From Streptomyces ipomoeae 91-03 (GTDB lineage Bacteria; Actinomycetota; Actinomycetes; Streptomycetales; Streptomycetaceae): a stretch of 34,994 nucleotides of DNA. The notes under the pieces are model-generated. The model ran no database searches. It was given only the letters and a program-made list of their open reading frames with translations, and was not told the origin of the DNA. Both the position numbers and the translations under genes were made by a program. Position 1 is the stretch's first letter. Each line of letters opens with the position of its first letter. The stretch is taken from NCBI RefSeq assembly GCF_000317595.1, contig NZ_AEJC01000213.1, positions 1 through 34,994 of the forward strand, in the 5' to 3' direction. Shown here piece after piece: positions 7,933-15,432 of the stretch.

Positions 7933-8149
7933 ATGATGGTCCTCGGGACCGAGTACTCGGGCATCGTGGAGGCGATCGGCCGTGGTGTCACGGCATTCGC
8001 GATCGGCGACCGCGTCTTCGGCTGCGACGAGGGCGCGTTCGGAACGGCTCGGCGGCGGTGCAACTCCTCAAGCATCGCGGGGTCAGCATGACCGCGGTGT
8101 GCGCCACGGCGCACATGGAACTGGTGAAACGCCTGGGCGCGGACCGGGT
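7933..8149 (+). pseudogene. Medium-chain (zinc/quinone-type) dehydrogenase remnant, internally deleted and frameshifted
   Basis: From 7933 one frame encodes LGTEYSGIVEAIGRGVTAF and GDRVFGCDEG, the N-terminal catalytic-domain signature of a quinone-oxidoreductase-like MDR protein. At about 8040 homology jumps to another frame, reading NGSAAVQLLKHRGV and TAVCATAHMELVKRLGADRVV, the nucleotide-binding domain of the same family. About 45-50 residues between the two are missing, and the C-terminal third is absent. The gene is clearly dead. It is followed without a gap by the hydrolase fragment. Confidence 0.8.
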
Positions 8150-8450
8150 CGTCCTGGGCCCCTGGAACCAGAACCTCATCCTCCCACTCGTCACACCCCT
8201 CCTCCCCGGCCGCAACAGGGCGGGCCTCGCCATCTTCCGGTACGGCACCCGCTGCGGGGTCGTACCGGGGCACACCGGGAACTTCCCCGGCTACACACAA
8301 CTGATCGCCGCGACGCCCGGCGGCAGGAAGTCGATCACCTTCTCGCTCACCACCCAGGGGAACAAGACGGCGAGACCGGCCCTCTTGGAAAAGCTCCGCG
8401 CGATCGAGGAGGCCGCCGTCCGCGCCCTGCTCCACCGGCAGCGCGGCTGA
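8150..8450 (+). pseudogene. Serine hydrolase (class C beta-lactamase/DD-peptidase family), C-terminal remnant
   Basis: In the same frame as the dehydrogenase tail, the sequence continues as the C-terminus of a beta-lactamase-family serine hydrolase: NRAGLAIFRYGTRCG, then GHTGNFPGYTQ, whose His-Thr-Gly is the third catalytic motif (KTG/HTG) of this superfamily, then ITFSLTTQGNK and a C-terminal helix ending at the stop 8448-8450. The SxxK and YxN motifs and the whole N-terminal two-thirds are absent. Two unrelated gene pieces are therefore fused in frame at about 8150, which points to deletion between neighbouring genes. Confidence 0.75.
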
Positions 8451-8541
8451 CGCGGCCGACGCGGCTGACGGCCACCGATCACCACCCCGGAGTCGGCCGT
8501 CGGCGGGCGCCGGTCACCGCTCACCGCTCACCGCTCACCGG
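8443..8541. repeat. Two short tandem repeats after the hydrolase remnant
   Basis: Three 9-bp units GCGGCYGAC run from 8443 to 8469 and overlap the stop codon of the remnant. Four 7-bp units TCACCGS run from 8514 to 8541, just before the DUF4291 stop at 8549. Confidence 0.9.
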
Positions 8542-8548
8542 GAGGTGG

Positions 8549-9181
8549 TCACCGGCGCAGGTGGTCCAGCACTTCGTCTCGTACGGGATACGGGCGCTCC
8601 ACGGGCAGCAGTTCCGCCGCCGAGTCCAGGTCACCCGCCCGTACGAGGCCGTGCACCTGCCTGGCGAGCGGCGTCACGTCCTCGATGCCGACGATCCACT
8701 CGTCCGCGTACCGGGCCGTCGCCTCCCCCGCCAGCCCCAGCTGGAGCGAGCGGTACGGCAGCGGGTTCAGCCGCAGATCGCGCTCGGGGTCCCACTGCAC
8801 CCGGGCGGGCGACCGCCGCAGCTGCCGCTTCCAGGCGTCCCGGCTCTCGTGCAGTTCCGGGACGTAGTGGGAGAGGCAGGAGTTCCGCAGGGCCCATTCG
8901 AAGCCCTCGCGGCTGATCTCCACGGCCAGCACGGTCTCCTGGCCTTCCTTCAGGCCCCAGCCGCAGCGGTACATCATCCACAGGAACGACGGCTTGATCC
9001 ACGTCATCCGGTCCCGCTTCCACGCGGCCGGGAAGCGCCCGTTCCGCGCGGCCGGGCCGCCGATCTCCGGACGGTACGCCTGATAGACGGTCACCGTGTC
9101 CGCCGTGTGCCGGGCCCGGATCCGGAACTTGGGCTCGGGCGCTTGTTCTACTGGTGTTGGTTCATGTTCGTTCTCACTCAC
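8549..9181 (-). CDS. DUF4291 domain-containing protein
   Basis: A 210-residue protein. The DUF4291 signature starts near residue 20 with FRIRARHTADTVTVYQAY and continues with FPAAWKRDRMTWIKPSFLWMMYRCGW and VQWDPERDL; these run to the C-terminus with normal length for the family. The biochemical function of DUF4291 is not known to me. I chose the GTG at 9181, whose product begins SENEHEP after the initiator; an in-frame GTG at 9247 would add 22 residues not typical of the family, and neither has a strong ribosome-binding site. The gene diverges from the SnoaL-like gene. Confidence 0.8.
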   Translation of the reverse strand: MSENEHEPTPVEQAPEPKFRIRARHTADTVTVYQAYRPEIGGPAARNGRFPAAWKRDRMTWIKPSFLWMMYRCGWGLKEGQETVLAVEISREGFEWALRNSCLSHYVPELHESRDAWKRQLRRSPARVQWDPERDLRLNPLPYRSLQLGLAGEATARYADEWIVGIEDVTPLARQVHGLVRAGDLDSAAELLPVERPYPVRDEVLDHLRR

Positions 9182-9293
9182 GGGAGCAGATTCGATCACC
9201 GAGCCACTCCGATGCCATCGAATATCGGCGCCAACGCGCCTCTTCACCGCACGTCTCTTGGCGTGGCGCCCCTTCTACCCCAAGACTGAGTCG

Positions 9294-9788
9294 ATGACGC
9301 AGCGTGTGCAGCTCGCGACCGTAATGGACCGACTCGCCGTCGACGGCCTGATCACCGAGTACGCGGTGGCGGTGGACGACGGCGACTGGGCGGCGTACCG
9401 GCAGTTGTTCGCACCGGACGGCCGCGCGGACTACCGCTCGGCCGGCGGCATCGAGGGCGACGCCGCACAGGTCACCGGGTGGCTGGCCCAGAGCATGGAA
9501 CTCTTCCCGATGCGACAGCATCTGATCGTCAACCGGCGGGTGCGGTTCGGCTGTCTGGAGCAGGACATCGGCGACACCGCCCACGTCCAGGCGGACTACG
9601 TCAATCCGATGCGCTTCGCCGGAGCCGACGGCGGCTCCACGGCCCCCGACTTCGTCTGCGGCGGCCGCTACGCCTTCGCCCTCGTCCGTACGTACGACGG
9701 CTGGCGCCTGCGCGAAGTCGTGGTCCAGGAAAAGTGGCGCCGCACACCGCAAGGCCTCACCCCCGACCACCACCCCTCCCCCACCTGA
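9294..9788 (+). CDS. SnoaL-like (NTF2-fold) protein
   Basis: A 164-residue alpha+beta-barrel protein of the NTF2/SnoaL superfamily. The opening helices LAVDGLITEYAVAVDDGDWAAYRQLFAPDG are the hallmark of the SnoaL_4-type domain, and the end (YDGWRLREVVVQEKW) is the usual final beta strand. Members act as cyclases, dehydratases, isomerases or ring-hydroxylating dioxygenase small-subunit-like proteins; no substrate can be assigned. The ATG at 9294 places the domain at the N-terminus; the ribosome-binding site is weak. It is monocistronic as far as can be seen, with 177 bp to lnt. Confidence 0.8.
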   Translation: MTQRVQLATVMDRLAVDGLITEYAVAVDDGDWAAYRQLFAPDGRADYRSAGGIEGDAAQVTGWLAQSMELFPMRQHLIVNRRVRFGCLEQDIGDTAHVQADYVNPMRFAGADGGSTAPDFVCGGRYAFALVRTYDGWRLREVVVQEKWRRTPQGLTPDHHPSPT

Positions 9789-9965
9789 GCGCCCACGCCT
9801 CCGAGGCGTCCCGGCCCGCCCGCCTCTCCCGAGCGCCCACCTCCCCCGCGGCCCCCGGCACGCCGAGCGTCCCGGCCCGCGTACCACCCCTGCCCCGCGC
9901 CCTCTGTCGGAGATCGTCTCCGGCGCGCACACTGGAGAGACCCACACCGGGGAGGGAGGCGCTGA

Positions 9966-11531
9966 ATGATGACGCCAGAATGGCTGGCCTCCCCATGGCG
10001 TCGCGGGGTCGCCGCGGCCCTGGGCGGTGCGCTGCCCGTGCTCGCGTTCCCCGCACCGGCGCTGTGGTGGTTCGCGTACGTGGCGCTGGTGCCGTGGCTG
10101 CTGCTCGTCCGCACGGCCCCGACCGGCCGGCGGGCGATGTACGACGGCTGGCTGGGCGGCTTCGGGTTCATGCTGGCCATGCACCACTGGCTGCTGCCGA
10201 ACCTGCATGTGTTCACCTTCGTCATAGCGGCCCTGCTCGGCGCGCTCTGGGCGCCCTGGGCCTGGCTGGTCCGCCGCTTCCTGGCCGGTACGCCCCCGCC
10301 CCGGCAGGCCGCCGCCGCGCTCCTTGTCATCCCGTCGGGCTGGCTGGCGATCGAGCTCGTCCGCTCCTGGGAGGGACTCGGCGGTCCCTGGGGGCTGATG
10401 GGGTCCAGCCAGTGGCAGGTGGAGCCCGCGCTGCGGCTGGCCTCGGTGGGCGGTGTCTGGCTGCTCAGCCTCCTGGTGGTGGCCGTCAACGTGGCGGTCG
10501 CCGTGCTCGTCTCGGTGCGGCGGGCCCGGGTCCCCGCGGTCGCCGGTCTGGTCGCGACGGTGACGGTGACCTCGGCGGCCTGGCTGTGGTCGCCGCGCCC
10601 CGACGAGGACCGCCGGGTACGGATCGCCGTCGTCCAGCCCGGTGTCACCCAGGGCCCCGACAACCGGTTCGCCCGTGAGGAGGCGCTCACCCGCGAGCTC
10701 GCCGGCCAAGACCTGGACCTGATCGTGTGGGGCGAGAGCAGCGTCGGCCACGACCTCGCCGACCGGCCGGACCTGGCCGACCGCATCGCCGCTCTCTCCC
10801 GCGAGACGGGCACGAACATCCTCGTCAACGTCGACGCCCGCCGCTCCGACCGGCCCGGCATCTACAAGAGCTCGGTGCTCGTCGGCCCGGGCGGCCCGAC
10901 CGGCGACCGCTACGACAAGATGCGGCTGGTCCCCTTCGGCGAGTACATACCGGTGCGCTCCCTGCTCGGCTGGGCGACCTCGGTCGGCGAGGCGGCCGGC
11001 GAGGACCGCCGGCGCGGCACCGAGCAGGTCGTGTTCGACTCCGGGAACGGGCTGCGCATCGGCCCCATGGTCTGCTTCGAGTCCGCGTTCCCGGACATGA
11101 GCCGCCAACTCGCCGAGGACGGCGCCGAATTGCTGCTCGCCCAGTCGGCGACCGCGACGTTCCAGCAGAGCTGGGCGCCGGAGCAGCACGCCTCGCTGGC
11201 CGCGCTGCGGGCCGCCGAGACCGGCCGCCCGATGGTGCACGCCACGCTCACCGGTGTCTCCGCCGTGTACGGCCCGAGCGGTGAGCGCGTCGGCTCCTGG
11301 ATCGGCACGAGCGAGAGCACCACGGCGGTGTTCGACGTGCCGCTGGCGAGCGGTACGACGCCGTACGTACGGTTCGGCGACTGGCCGGTGCACGCGGCGC
11401 TGCTGATGCTGGCCGGTTGGGGCGCCTTCGAGGGCGTACGGGCCGTCCGGGTCAGGCGGCGGACGGATCCTCCACCGCCCGAACCACCCGCTCGCACATC
11501 TCATGAGTCGCCAGCGCGTCCCGTGCGCTGA
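9966..11531 (+). CDS. lnt: Apolipoprotein N-acyltransferase
   Basis: A 521-residue integral membrane enzyme that adds the third acyl chain to the N-terminal Cys of lipoproteins. Several hydrophobic segments fill residues 15-215, followed by a nitrilase-like carbon-nitrogen hydrolase domain (about 218-470) with the full catalytic set: Glu257 in WGESS, Lys318 in YDKMRLVPFGEYIP and Cys370 in VCFESAFP. A final membrane helix precedes a Pro-rich tail. An AGGGAGG Shine-Dalgarno lies just upstream of the start. Actinobacteria carry Lnt even though most Gram-positives do not. The last 80 bp overlap the 3' end of the convergent Gfo/Idh/MocA gene, so the Pro-rich tail is coded on both strands. Several predicted lipoproteins in this window (SBP, Rieske protein, Pro-rich protein) are possible substrates. 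Confidence 0.93.
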   Translation: MMTPEWLASPWRRGVAAALGGALPVLAFPAPALWWFAYVALVPWLLLVRTAPTGRRAMYDGWLGGFGFMLAMHHWLLPNLHVFTFVIAALLGALWAPWAWLVRRFLAGTPPPRQAAAALLVIPSGWLAIELVRSWEGLGGPWGLMGSSQWQVEPALRLASVGGVWLLSLLVVAVNVAVAVLVSVRRARVPAVAGLVATVTVTSAAWLWSPRPDEDRRVRIAVVQPGVTQGPDNRFAREEALTRELAGQDLDLIVWGESSVGHDLADRPDLADRIAALSRETGTNILVNVDARRSDRPGIYKSSVLVGPGGPTGDRYDKMRLVPFGEYIPVRSLLGWATSVGEAAGEDRRRGTEQVVFDSGNGLRIGPMVCFESAFPDMSRQLAEDGAELLLAQSATATFQQSWAPEQHASLAALRAAETGRPMVHATLTGVSAVYGPSGERVGSWIGTSESTTAVFDVPLASGTTPYVRFGDWPVHAALLMLAGWGAFEGVRAVRVRRRTDPPPPEPPARTSHESPARPVR

Positions 11532-12360
11532 GCACCTTGCCCAGGCGCACCGCGTCGAGGAAGGCGAGCACCGCCTGCTCGATGCCGCGCTGCCGGGCCA
11601 CCGACACCCAGTCACCGCGCCGCCTCAGGGAGGGCTGACCCTTGTGGTCGATGACCTCGGCGAGGTTCACCACCTGCCGTTTGGTGTCCTGCCCGGAGAC
11701 TTCGAGGATCTCCTCCGCCGAGCCGCTGAGCCGGTTCATGACGCCGAGCGCGGTGAACCCGTCCCCGGACAGCTGCAGCACGACATGGTGCAGCAGCCCG
11801 TTCCGGGTCCGGGCACGCACGGTCATGTCGTCGACCGGTCCCGGTACCAGGAACCGCAGGGTGTCGATGACATGGATGAAGTCGTCCAGGATCATCGTGC
11901 GCGGATCCTCGGGCAGGCCGATGCGGTTCTTCTGCATCAGGATCAGGTCGCGCGGATGGTCGGCGCACTGGATGTAGCCGGGCGCGTACCGTCGGTTGAA
12001 GCCGACGGCCAGGCTCACGTTCCGTTCCTCGGCGAGCCGTACCAACCGCGCGGAGTCGGCGAGTTCGTATGCGAGCGGCTTGTCCACGTACGTCGGCACG
12101 TCCGCCTCCAGCAGCCGTCGGACGATCTCGGGGTGGGCCCCGGTCGGCGCGTGCACGAAGGCCGCGTCGAGGTCCTGGGCGAGCAGCGCGTCGAGGTCGG
12201 CGTGCCGTTGTCCCGGCGGGAGATGGAGGCTGTCGGCAACCCGGGTGAGCGTCGCGGGCGTCCGCGTCTGCACATGCAGCTCGACGCCCGGCCGGGTGCC
12301 GAGCACCGGCAGATAGGCCTTCCGCGCGATGTCGCCGAGTCCGATGCAGCCGACCTTCAC
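11452..12360 (-). CDS. Gfo/Idh/MocA family oxidoreductase
   Basis: A 302-residue NAD(P)-dependent oxidoreductase. The N-terminal Rossmann fold starts VGCIGLGDIARKAY, and the family hallmark DKPLAYE has the catalytic Lys94. The C-terminal domain contains the substrate-side segment DDFIHVIDTLRFL, with the conserved His-x3-Asp. Members oxidise or reduce sugars, inositols and related cyclic substrates; the exact substrate is unknown. The GTG at 12360 is preceded by GGGAG 7 nt upstream and starts directly with the Rossmann strand. The gene overlaps lnt tail-to-tail by 80 bp, so there is no room for a separate terminator between them. Confidence 0.9.
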   Translation of the reverse strand: MKVGCIGLGDIARKAYLPVLGTRPGVELHVQTRTPATLTRVADSLHLPPGQRHADLDALLAQDLDAAFVHAPTGAHPEIVRRLLEADVPTYVDKPLAYELADSARLVRLAEERNVSLAVGFNRRYAPGYIQCADHPRDLILMQKNRIGLPEDPRTMILDDFIHVIDTLRFLVPGPVDDMTVRARTRNGLLHHVVLQLSGDGFTALGVMNRLSGSAEEILEVSGQDTKRQVVNLAEVIDHKGQPSLRRRGDWVSVARQRGIEQAVLAFLDAVRLGKVLSARDALATHEMCERVVRAVEDPSAA

Positions 12361-12468
12361 AAGGGTCTCCCGTCGCCGGTGTGCCGTCGTGTGCCACACC
12401 ATACGGCCGTGCCGACGCACCGGACACCGCCTGGTGGCACACCGGGCCGGTGGGCCAGGATGGCGGTC

Positions 12469-12984
12469 ATGACCTCGCAACGCCGCACCGAACCCACCGT
12501 CACCGCCGACGAACGGAGCATGCTCGAAGGGTGGCTCGACTACCACCGCGAAACTCTGGCGATCAAGTGCGCGGGGCTGGACGACGCCCAGCTGAGGACC
12601 GCCTCTGTGCCGCCCTCGGAGCTGTCCTTGATGGGACTCGTCCGGCATATGGCGGAGGTGGAGCGCATCTGGTTCCGCAAGGTGCTGGTGGCCGACGAGC
12701 AGGGCCCCCTGTATTTCAGCGACGCGGACCCCGACGGCGAGTTCCACCTCACCGAGCGGGACACCTGGGCGGAGGCGTACGCCACCTGGCAGACCGAGAT
12801 CGAGGTCGCCCGGCGCAACGCGGCCCGCTTCGCCCTGGACGACATCAGCAAGGGCGTGCACAAGCGCACCGGCCAGGCCCCCAGCCTCCGCTGGATCTAC
12901 ACCCACATGATCGAGGAGTACGCCCGCCACAACGGTCACGCCGACCTGCTGAGGGAGCGGATCGACGGGGCCACCGGGTACTAG
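12469..12984 (+). CDS. DinB family protein (DUF664 type)
   Basis: A 171-residue four-helix-bundle protein of the DinB/YfiT superfamily. The three metal-ligand histidines of the fold can be placed at His60 (LVRHMAEVE) and His154/His157 (ARHNGHADL). Many actinobacterial members are metal-dependent thiol transferases or mycothiol-linked hydrolases; the function here is unassigned. The ATG at 12469 has AGGA 7 nt upstream; another in-frame ATG at 12460 is possible. The TAG stop (12982-12984) lies in the target site of the insertion sequence that follows, and the same CTAG occurs at its far end, so the gene appears to have kept its natural C-terminus (DGATGY). Confidence 0.88.
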   Translation: MTSQRRTEPTVTADERSMLEGWLDYHRETLAIKCAGLDDAQLRTASVPPSELSLMGLVRHMAEVERIWFRKVLVADEQGPLYFSDADPDGEFHLTERDTWAEAYATWQTEIEVARRNAARFALDDISKGVHKRTGQAPSLRWIYTHMIEEYARHNGHADLLRERIDGATGY

Positions 12985-12998
12985 GGTGCGTTTCATAT

Positions 12999-13903
12999 GT
13001 GGATCTTGATGTGTCAAGATCCCACTTCGTGGGGCGGCATGATCTGACGAATACACAGTGGGCGAAGCTGGAGCCCCTGCTCCCGGTCGGCAAGAAGCCT
13101 GGACGGCCACCGGTGCACACCAAGCGGCAACTGATAGACGGCATACGGTGGCGCACCCGCGCCGGTGCTCCCTGGCGGGACGTGCCCGAGCGCTATGGCC
13201 CGTGGGAGACGGTCTACGGCCTGTTCCGCCGCTGGCAGCGGGACGGCACCTGGCACCGCATCTTCGAACAGCTGCAGGCCCAGGCCGACGCCGAGGGACT
13301 GATCACCTGGGACGTCTCGGTGGACTCGACCATCGCCCGCGCCCACCAGCATGCGGCCGGCGCCCGCAAAAAGGGGATCTGCAGATCGAGCCGCCAGGCG
13401 GTGTGTTCATCGAGCCCGACGACCACGGGCTCGGACGCTCCCGGGGCGGGCTGACAACCAAGCTCCACCTGGCGGTCGAGCAGGCCCAGAAACCGATGTC
13501 GCTGGTCATCACGGCAGGACAGCGCGGTGATTCCCCGCAGTTCCAGGTGGTCTTGGGCCGCATCCGGGTGCCCCGGCTCGGGTCGGGCCGCCCGCGCACC
13601 CGGCCGGACAAGGTGCGTGCCGACAAGGCGTACGGCTCCCGCGCGAACCGTGCCTACCTGCGCAAGCGCGGTATCCGCTGCACGATCCCGGAGAAGCGCG
13701 ACCAGATCGCCAACCGCAAGAACCGCGGCTCCCACGGCGGCCGGCCACCTAAGTTCGACAAGGCCGACTACAAGGAGCGCCACGCGGTCGAGTGCGGAAT
13801 CAATCGCCTCAAGCGGCACCGCGCTGTCGCCACGAGATACGACAAGTTGGCAGTTCGCTACGAGGCGACCGTGCTGGTCGCAGCCATCAACGAGTGGCTG
13901 TGA
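12999..13903 (+). CDS. IS5-family DDE transposase, two frames joined by a -1 frameshift
   Basis: The first frame (12999 to stop 13454) encodes the N-terminal DNA-binding part with [34 protein letters not shown] and the first catalytic Asp in [12 protein letters not shown]. Homology then continues in the -1 frame from about 13374 to the stop at 13903, with [11 protein letters not shown], the second Asp in [11 protein letters not shown], and the terminal Glu in [22 protein letters not shown]. The frames meet at CAAAAAGGGG (13367-13376), a plausible slippery site, so the product is probably made by programmed -1 frameshifting; an ordinary inactivating indel is the alternative. The start is uncertain: GTG at 12999, 13011 or 13029, the last beginning nearest to the conserved LTNTQW motif. 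Confidence 0.88.
13367..13376 (+). other. Putative -1 ribosomal slippage site
   Basis: CAAAAAGGGG lies where the two transposase frames meet. In the first frame it reads Arg-Lys-Lys-Gly; slipping back one base after the second Lys codon restores Gly-Asp-Leu-Gln and the remaining catalytic domain. It has five rather than the usual six or seven A residues, so efficiency may be low. Confidence 0.6.
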
Positions 13904-13935
13904 CCAGCACTTTCAAAACGCACCCTAGGGCCGGG

Positions 13936-13977
13936 CACGGGTCGCCGGGATCGGGCCACGGGTCGCCGGGATCGGGC
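13936..13977. repeat. 21-bp perfect tandem duplication beside the IS right end
   Basis: Two identical 21-bp units (13936-13956 and 13957-13977), each starting CACGGGTCGCC, begin about 10 bp outside the insertion sequence in the gap before the lipoprotein gene. Confidence 0.95.
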
Positions 13978-14104
13978 CGTCGGGGTGTGAGACCGGGGCG
14001 CACGTGCTTCGCGGCGTCGCACCCCGAGCCGTACGTCACCCATGTGGGGGCATCCTTCGCTTGCCCCCTCCCCAAAGCGGCCCGGACACAGCAGAGTTGC
14101 GCGC

Positions 14105-14608
14105 GTGCATCGACCGACCACCACCGCAACGCTCCTGGTCACCGTGGCCGTCTTAGCCCTCACCAGTTGCGTGACCACGAACCACCCGTCCCCGCCCGTC
14201 GCACCGCCCGCCCCGTCCCGGCCGTCCGAGCCCCGTCCGGACGGCACCACCGAGACGCAGGTCGTGCAGGCCCCGGCGCGGGAGGCGCTGGAACTGATCG
14301 TCCCGTCGCCCGAGCCGACGCCGAGCGTTTCCAAGGCGCCCGATCCGGCCGACGCGACGCCTGCCCCCGCCCCCACGCCCACCCCACCACCACCGCCTCA
14401 GGACGAACGGCCCACGCCAACGGAGCGGCAGCACCACGACGCACCGCCGAAGTCCAGGCCCCACGTCGACATTCCGCCCGTCCTCGAAGTGACGCCGACA
14501 GAGCCCCCGAGGAAGAACGCGGACGTCTGCGCCCTCGGCCACAAGTACGGCGGCTGGGGCAAGGACACTCCCCAGGCGGTCATCTGCAAGGACGTGTACG
14601 GCCGTTGA
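14105..14608 (+). CDS. Proline-rich lipoprotein of unknown function
   Basis: A 167-residue protein. Residues 1-21 are a lipoprotein signal peptide with lipobox LTSC, so Cys22 would be lipidated and the protein anchored outside the membrane. The mature part is about 90 residues of Pro/Thr/Glu low complexity, then a short compact end (CALGHKYGGWG and VICKDVYG) with two Cys that could form a disulfide. I do not recognise a named family. Codon 17 in the signal peptide is TTA (14153-14155), so translation may depend on the bldA tRNA. The GTG at 14105 is chosen because it gives a well-formed signal peptide; longer in-frame starts would spoil it. Confidence 0.75.
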   Translation: MHRPTTTATLLVTVAVLALTSCVTTNHPSPPVAPPAPSRPSEPRPDGTTETQVVQAPAREALELIVPSPEPTPSVSKAPDPADATPAPAPTPTPPPPPQDERPTPTERQHHDAPPKSRPHVDIPPVLEVTPTEPPRKNADVCALGHKYGGWGKDTPQAVICKDVYGR

Positions 14609-14651
14609 CGGCCCCCGGGGCGTGGTGGGCGCCGACCCCAGGCCTCGACTG

Positions 14652-14690
14652 CGGCTTCGGCTTCGGCTTCGGCTTCGGCTTCGGCTTCGG
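14652..14690. repeat. Hexanucleotide microsatellite (CGGCTT), 6.5 copies
   Basis: Six perfect CGGCTT units plus CGG lie in the 122-bp gap between the convergent lipoprotein and TPR-like genes. It is outside both coding regions and could be length-variable. Confidence 0.97.
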
Positions 14691-14730
14691 GGAGAGGTGA
14701 TCGCCCGCCCTGAGACCACTCGGGCTCCGG

Positions 14731-15282
14731 CTAGGGCCGCTGTCTCGGCGGCCCCTGCGTCGGCTCTCCGGAGGGTCCCTCCTCGTCGAGCCGGGTCTCC
14801 AGTCGCTCGATGCCGGCCCGGATGCCGTCGCCGTAGCTGTCGTCGCCCAGCGCGCCGATCGCGCCCTTGGCGAGGCCCAGATGACTGCGGGCGGCCTCGG
14901 GGCGGCCGAGCTTGGTGTAGTCGGCGGCGAGGTTCAGGTGCAGTGAGGGGTAGAAGGCGCGCACCGCGAGCCCGTCGTGGTGCTCGGCCACCCGCCCGTC
15001 GGTCAGTTCGTCCGCCGCCGACAACGCCCTGAGGTCCCAGAGCAGTTCCTCCTCCGGAGCGTCCTGGGTGTCGGCCATGTAGTGCGCCAGGGTGCAGCGG
15101 TGGAGCGGATCGCCGTCCTCCCCGATCTCCGCCCACAGCTTCAGGAACCGGTCCCGGGCCTCCTCCCGGTCTCCGGCGTGGTGCAGCATGACCACCTGCC
15201 CGATCCTGGTCATCATGGCGTCCGGCGCCGTCTGCTCCTGTCGCTCCGCCACCGCGTCCTCCACACCTCTCGCCCCTGCCAC
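14731..15282 (-). CDS. TPR-like helical-repeat protein
   Basis: A 183-residue, helix-rich protein. Repeated segments such as HHAGDREEARDRFLKLWAEI, HLNLAADYTKLGRPEAARSH and DGIRAGIERLETRL have the small/large residue spacing of tetratricopeptide repeats. Streptomyces has many uncharacterised proteins of this kind; no partner is evident. The GTG at 15282 follows GGGAGGG about 7 nt upstream. The C-terminal 15 residues are Pro/Gly/Arg-rich. Confidence 0.7.
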   Translation of the reverse strand: MAGARGVEDAVAERQEQTAPDAMMTRIGQVVMLHHAGDREEARDRFLKLWAEIGEDGDPLHRCTLAHYMADTQDAPEEELLWDLRALSAADELTDGRVAEHHDGLAVRAFYPSLHLNLAADYTKLGRPEAARSHLGLAKGAIGALGDDSYGDGIRAGIERLETRLDEEGPSGEPTQGPPRQRP

Positions 15283-15334
15283 GCCTGTCCCTCCCGACGT
15301 TAGGCCCAGCCACTGACAATCGCGGCGAGGCGGC

Positions 15335-15372
15335 CCCGTACGGCCGCCGGGGCGCCCCGGCGGCCGTACGGG
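15335..15372 (-). terminator. Perfect 38-bp palindrome downstream of ung
   Basis: The 19-bp arm starting at 15335 (CCCGTACGGCCGCCGGGGC) is followed with no spacer by its exact reverse complement ending at 15372. It lies 60 bp past the ung stop, upstream of the TPR-like gene. As RNA it would form a very stable hairpin, the usual shape of a Streptomyces terminator without a U-tract. Confidence 0.7.
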
Positions 15373-15432
15373 CGGGCGGTGGACAGCCGGTGGCCGGGCG
15401 CGGGCGCGGCGGTCCTCCCGGGTCGCGGCGGG

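Larger units (their letters stand above)
12984..13925 (+). mobile_element. IS5-family insertion sequence (IS427-like group), about 942 bp
   Basis: Perfect 10-bp terminal inverted repeats GGGTGCGTTT at 12984-12993 and 13916-13925 bound one transposase gene. They are flanked by TA on both sides (12982-12983 and 13926-13927), the target duplication usual for the IS427 group. Because the flanks read CTAG at both ends, a 4-bp CTAG duplication with 9-bp repeats (12985-13924) fits equally well. The element looks intact apart from the two-frame transposase, which is normal for this group. It sits on the stop codon of the DinB gene without changing the protein. Confidence 0.9.

Noticed and set aside
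9174..11615. Long minus-strand open frame (about 813 codons) opposite lnt
   Set aside because: lnt has all catalytic motifs on the plus strand; the antisense product is compositionally biased.
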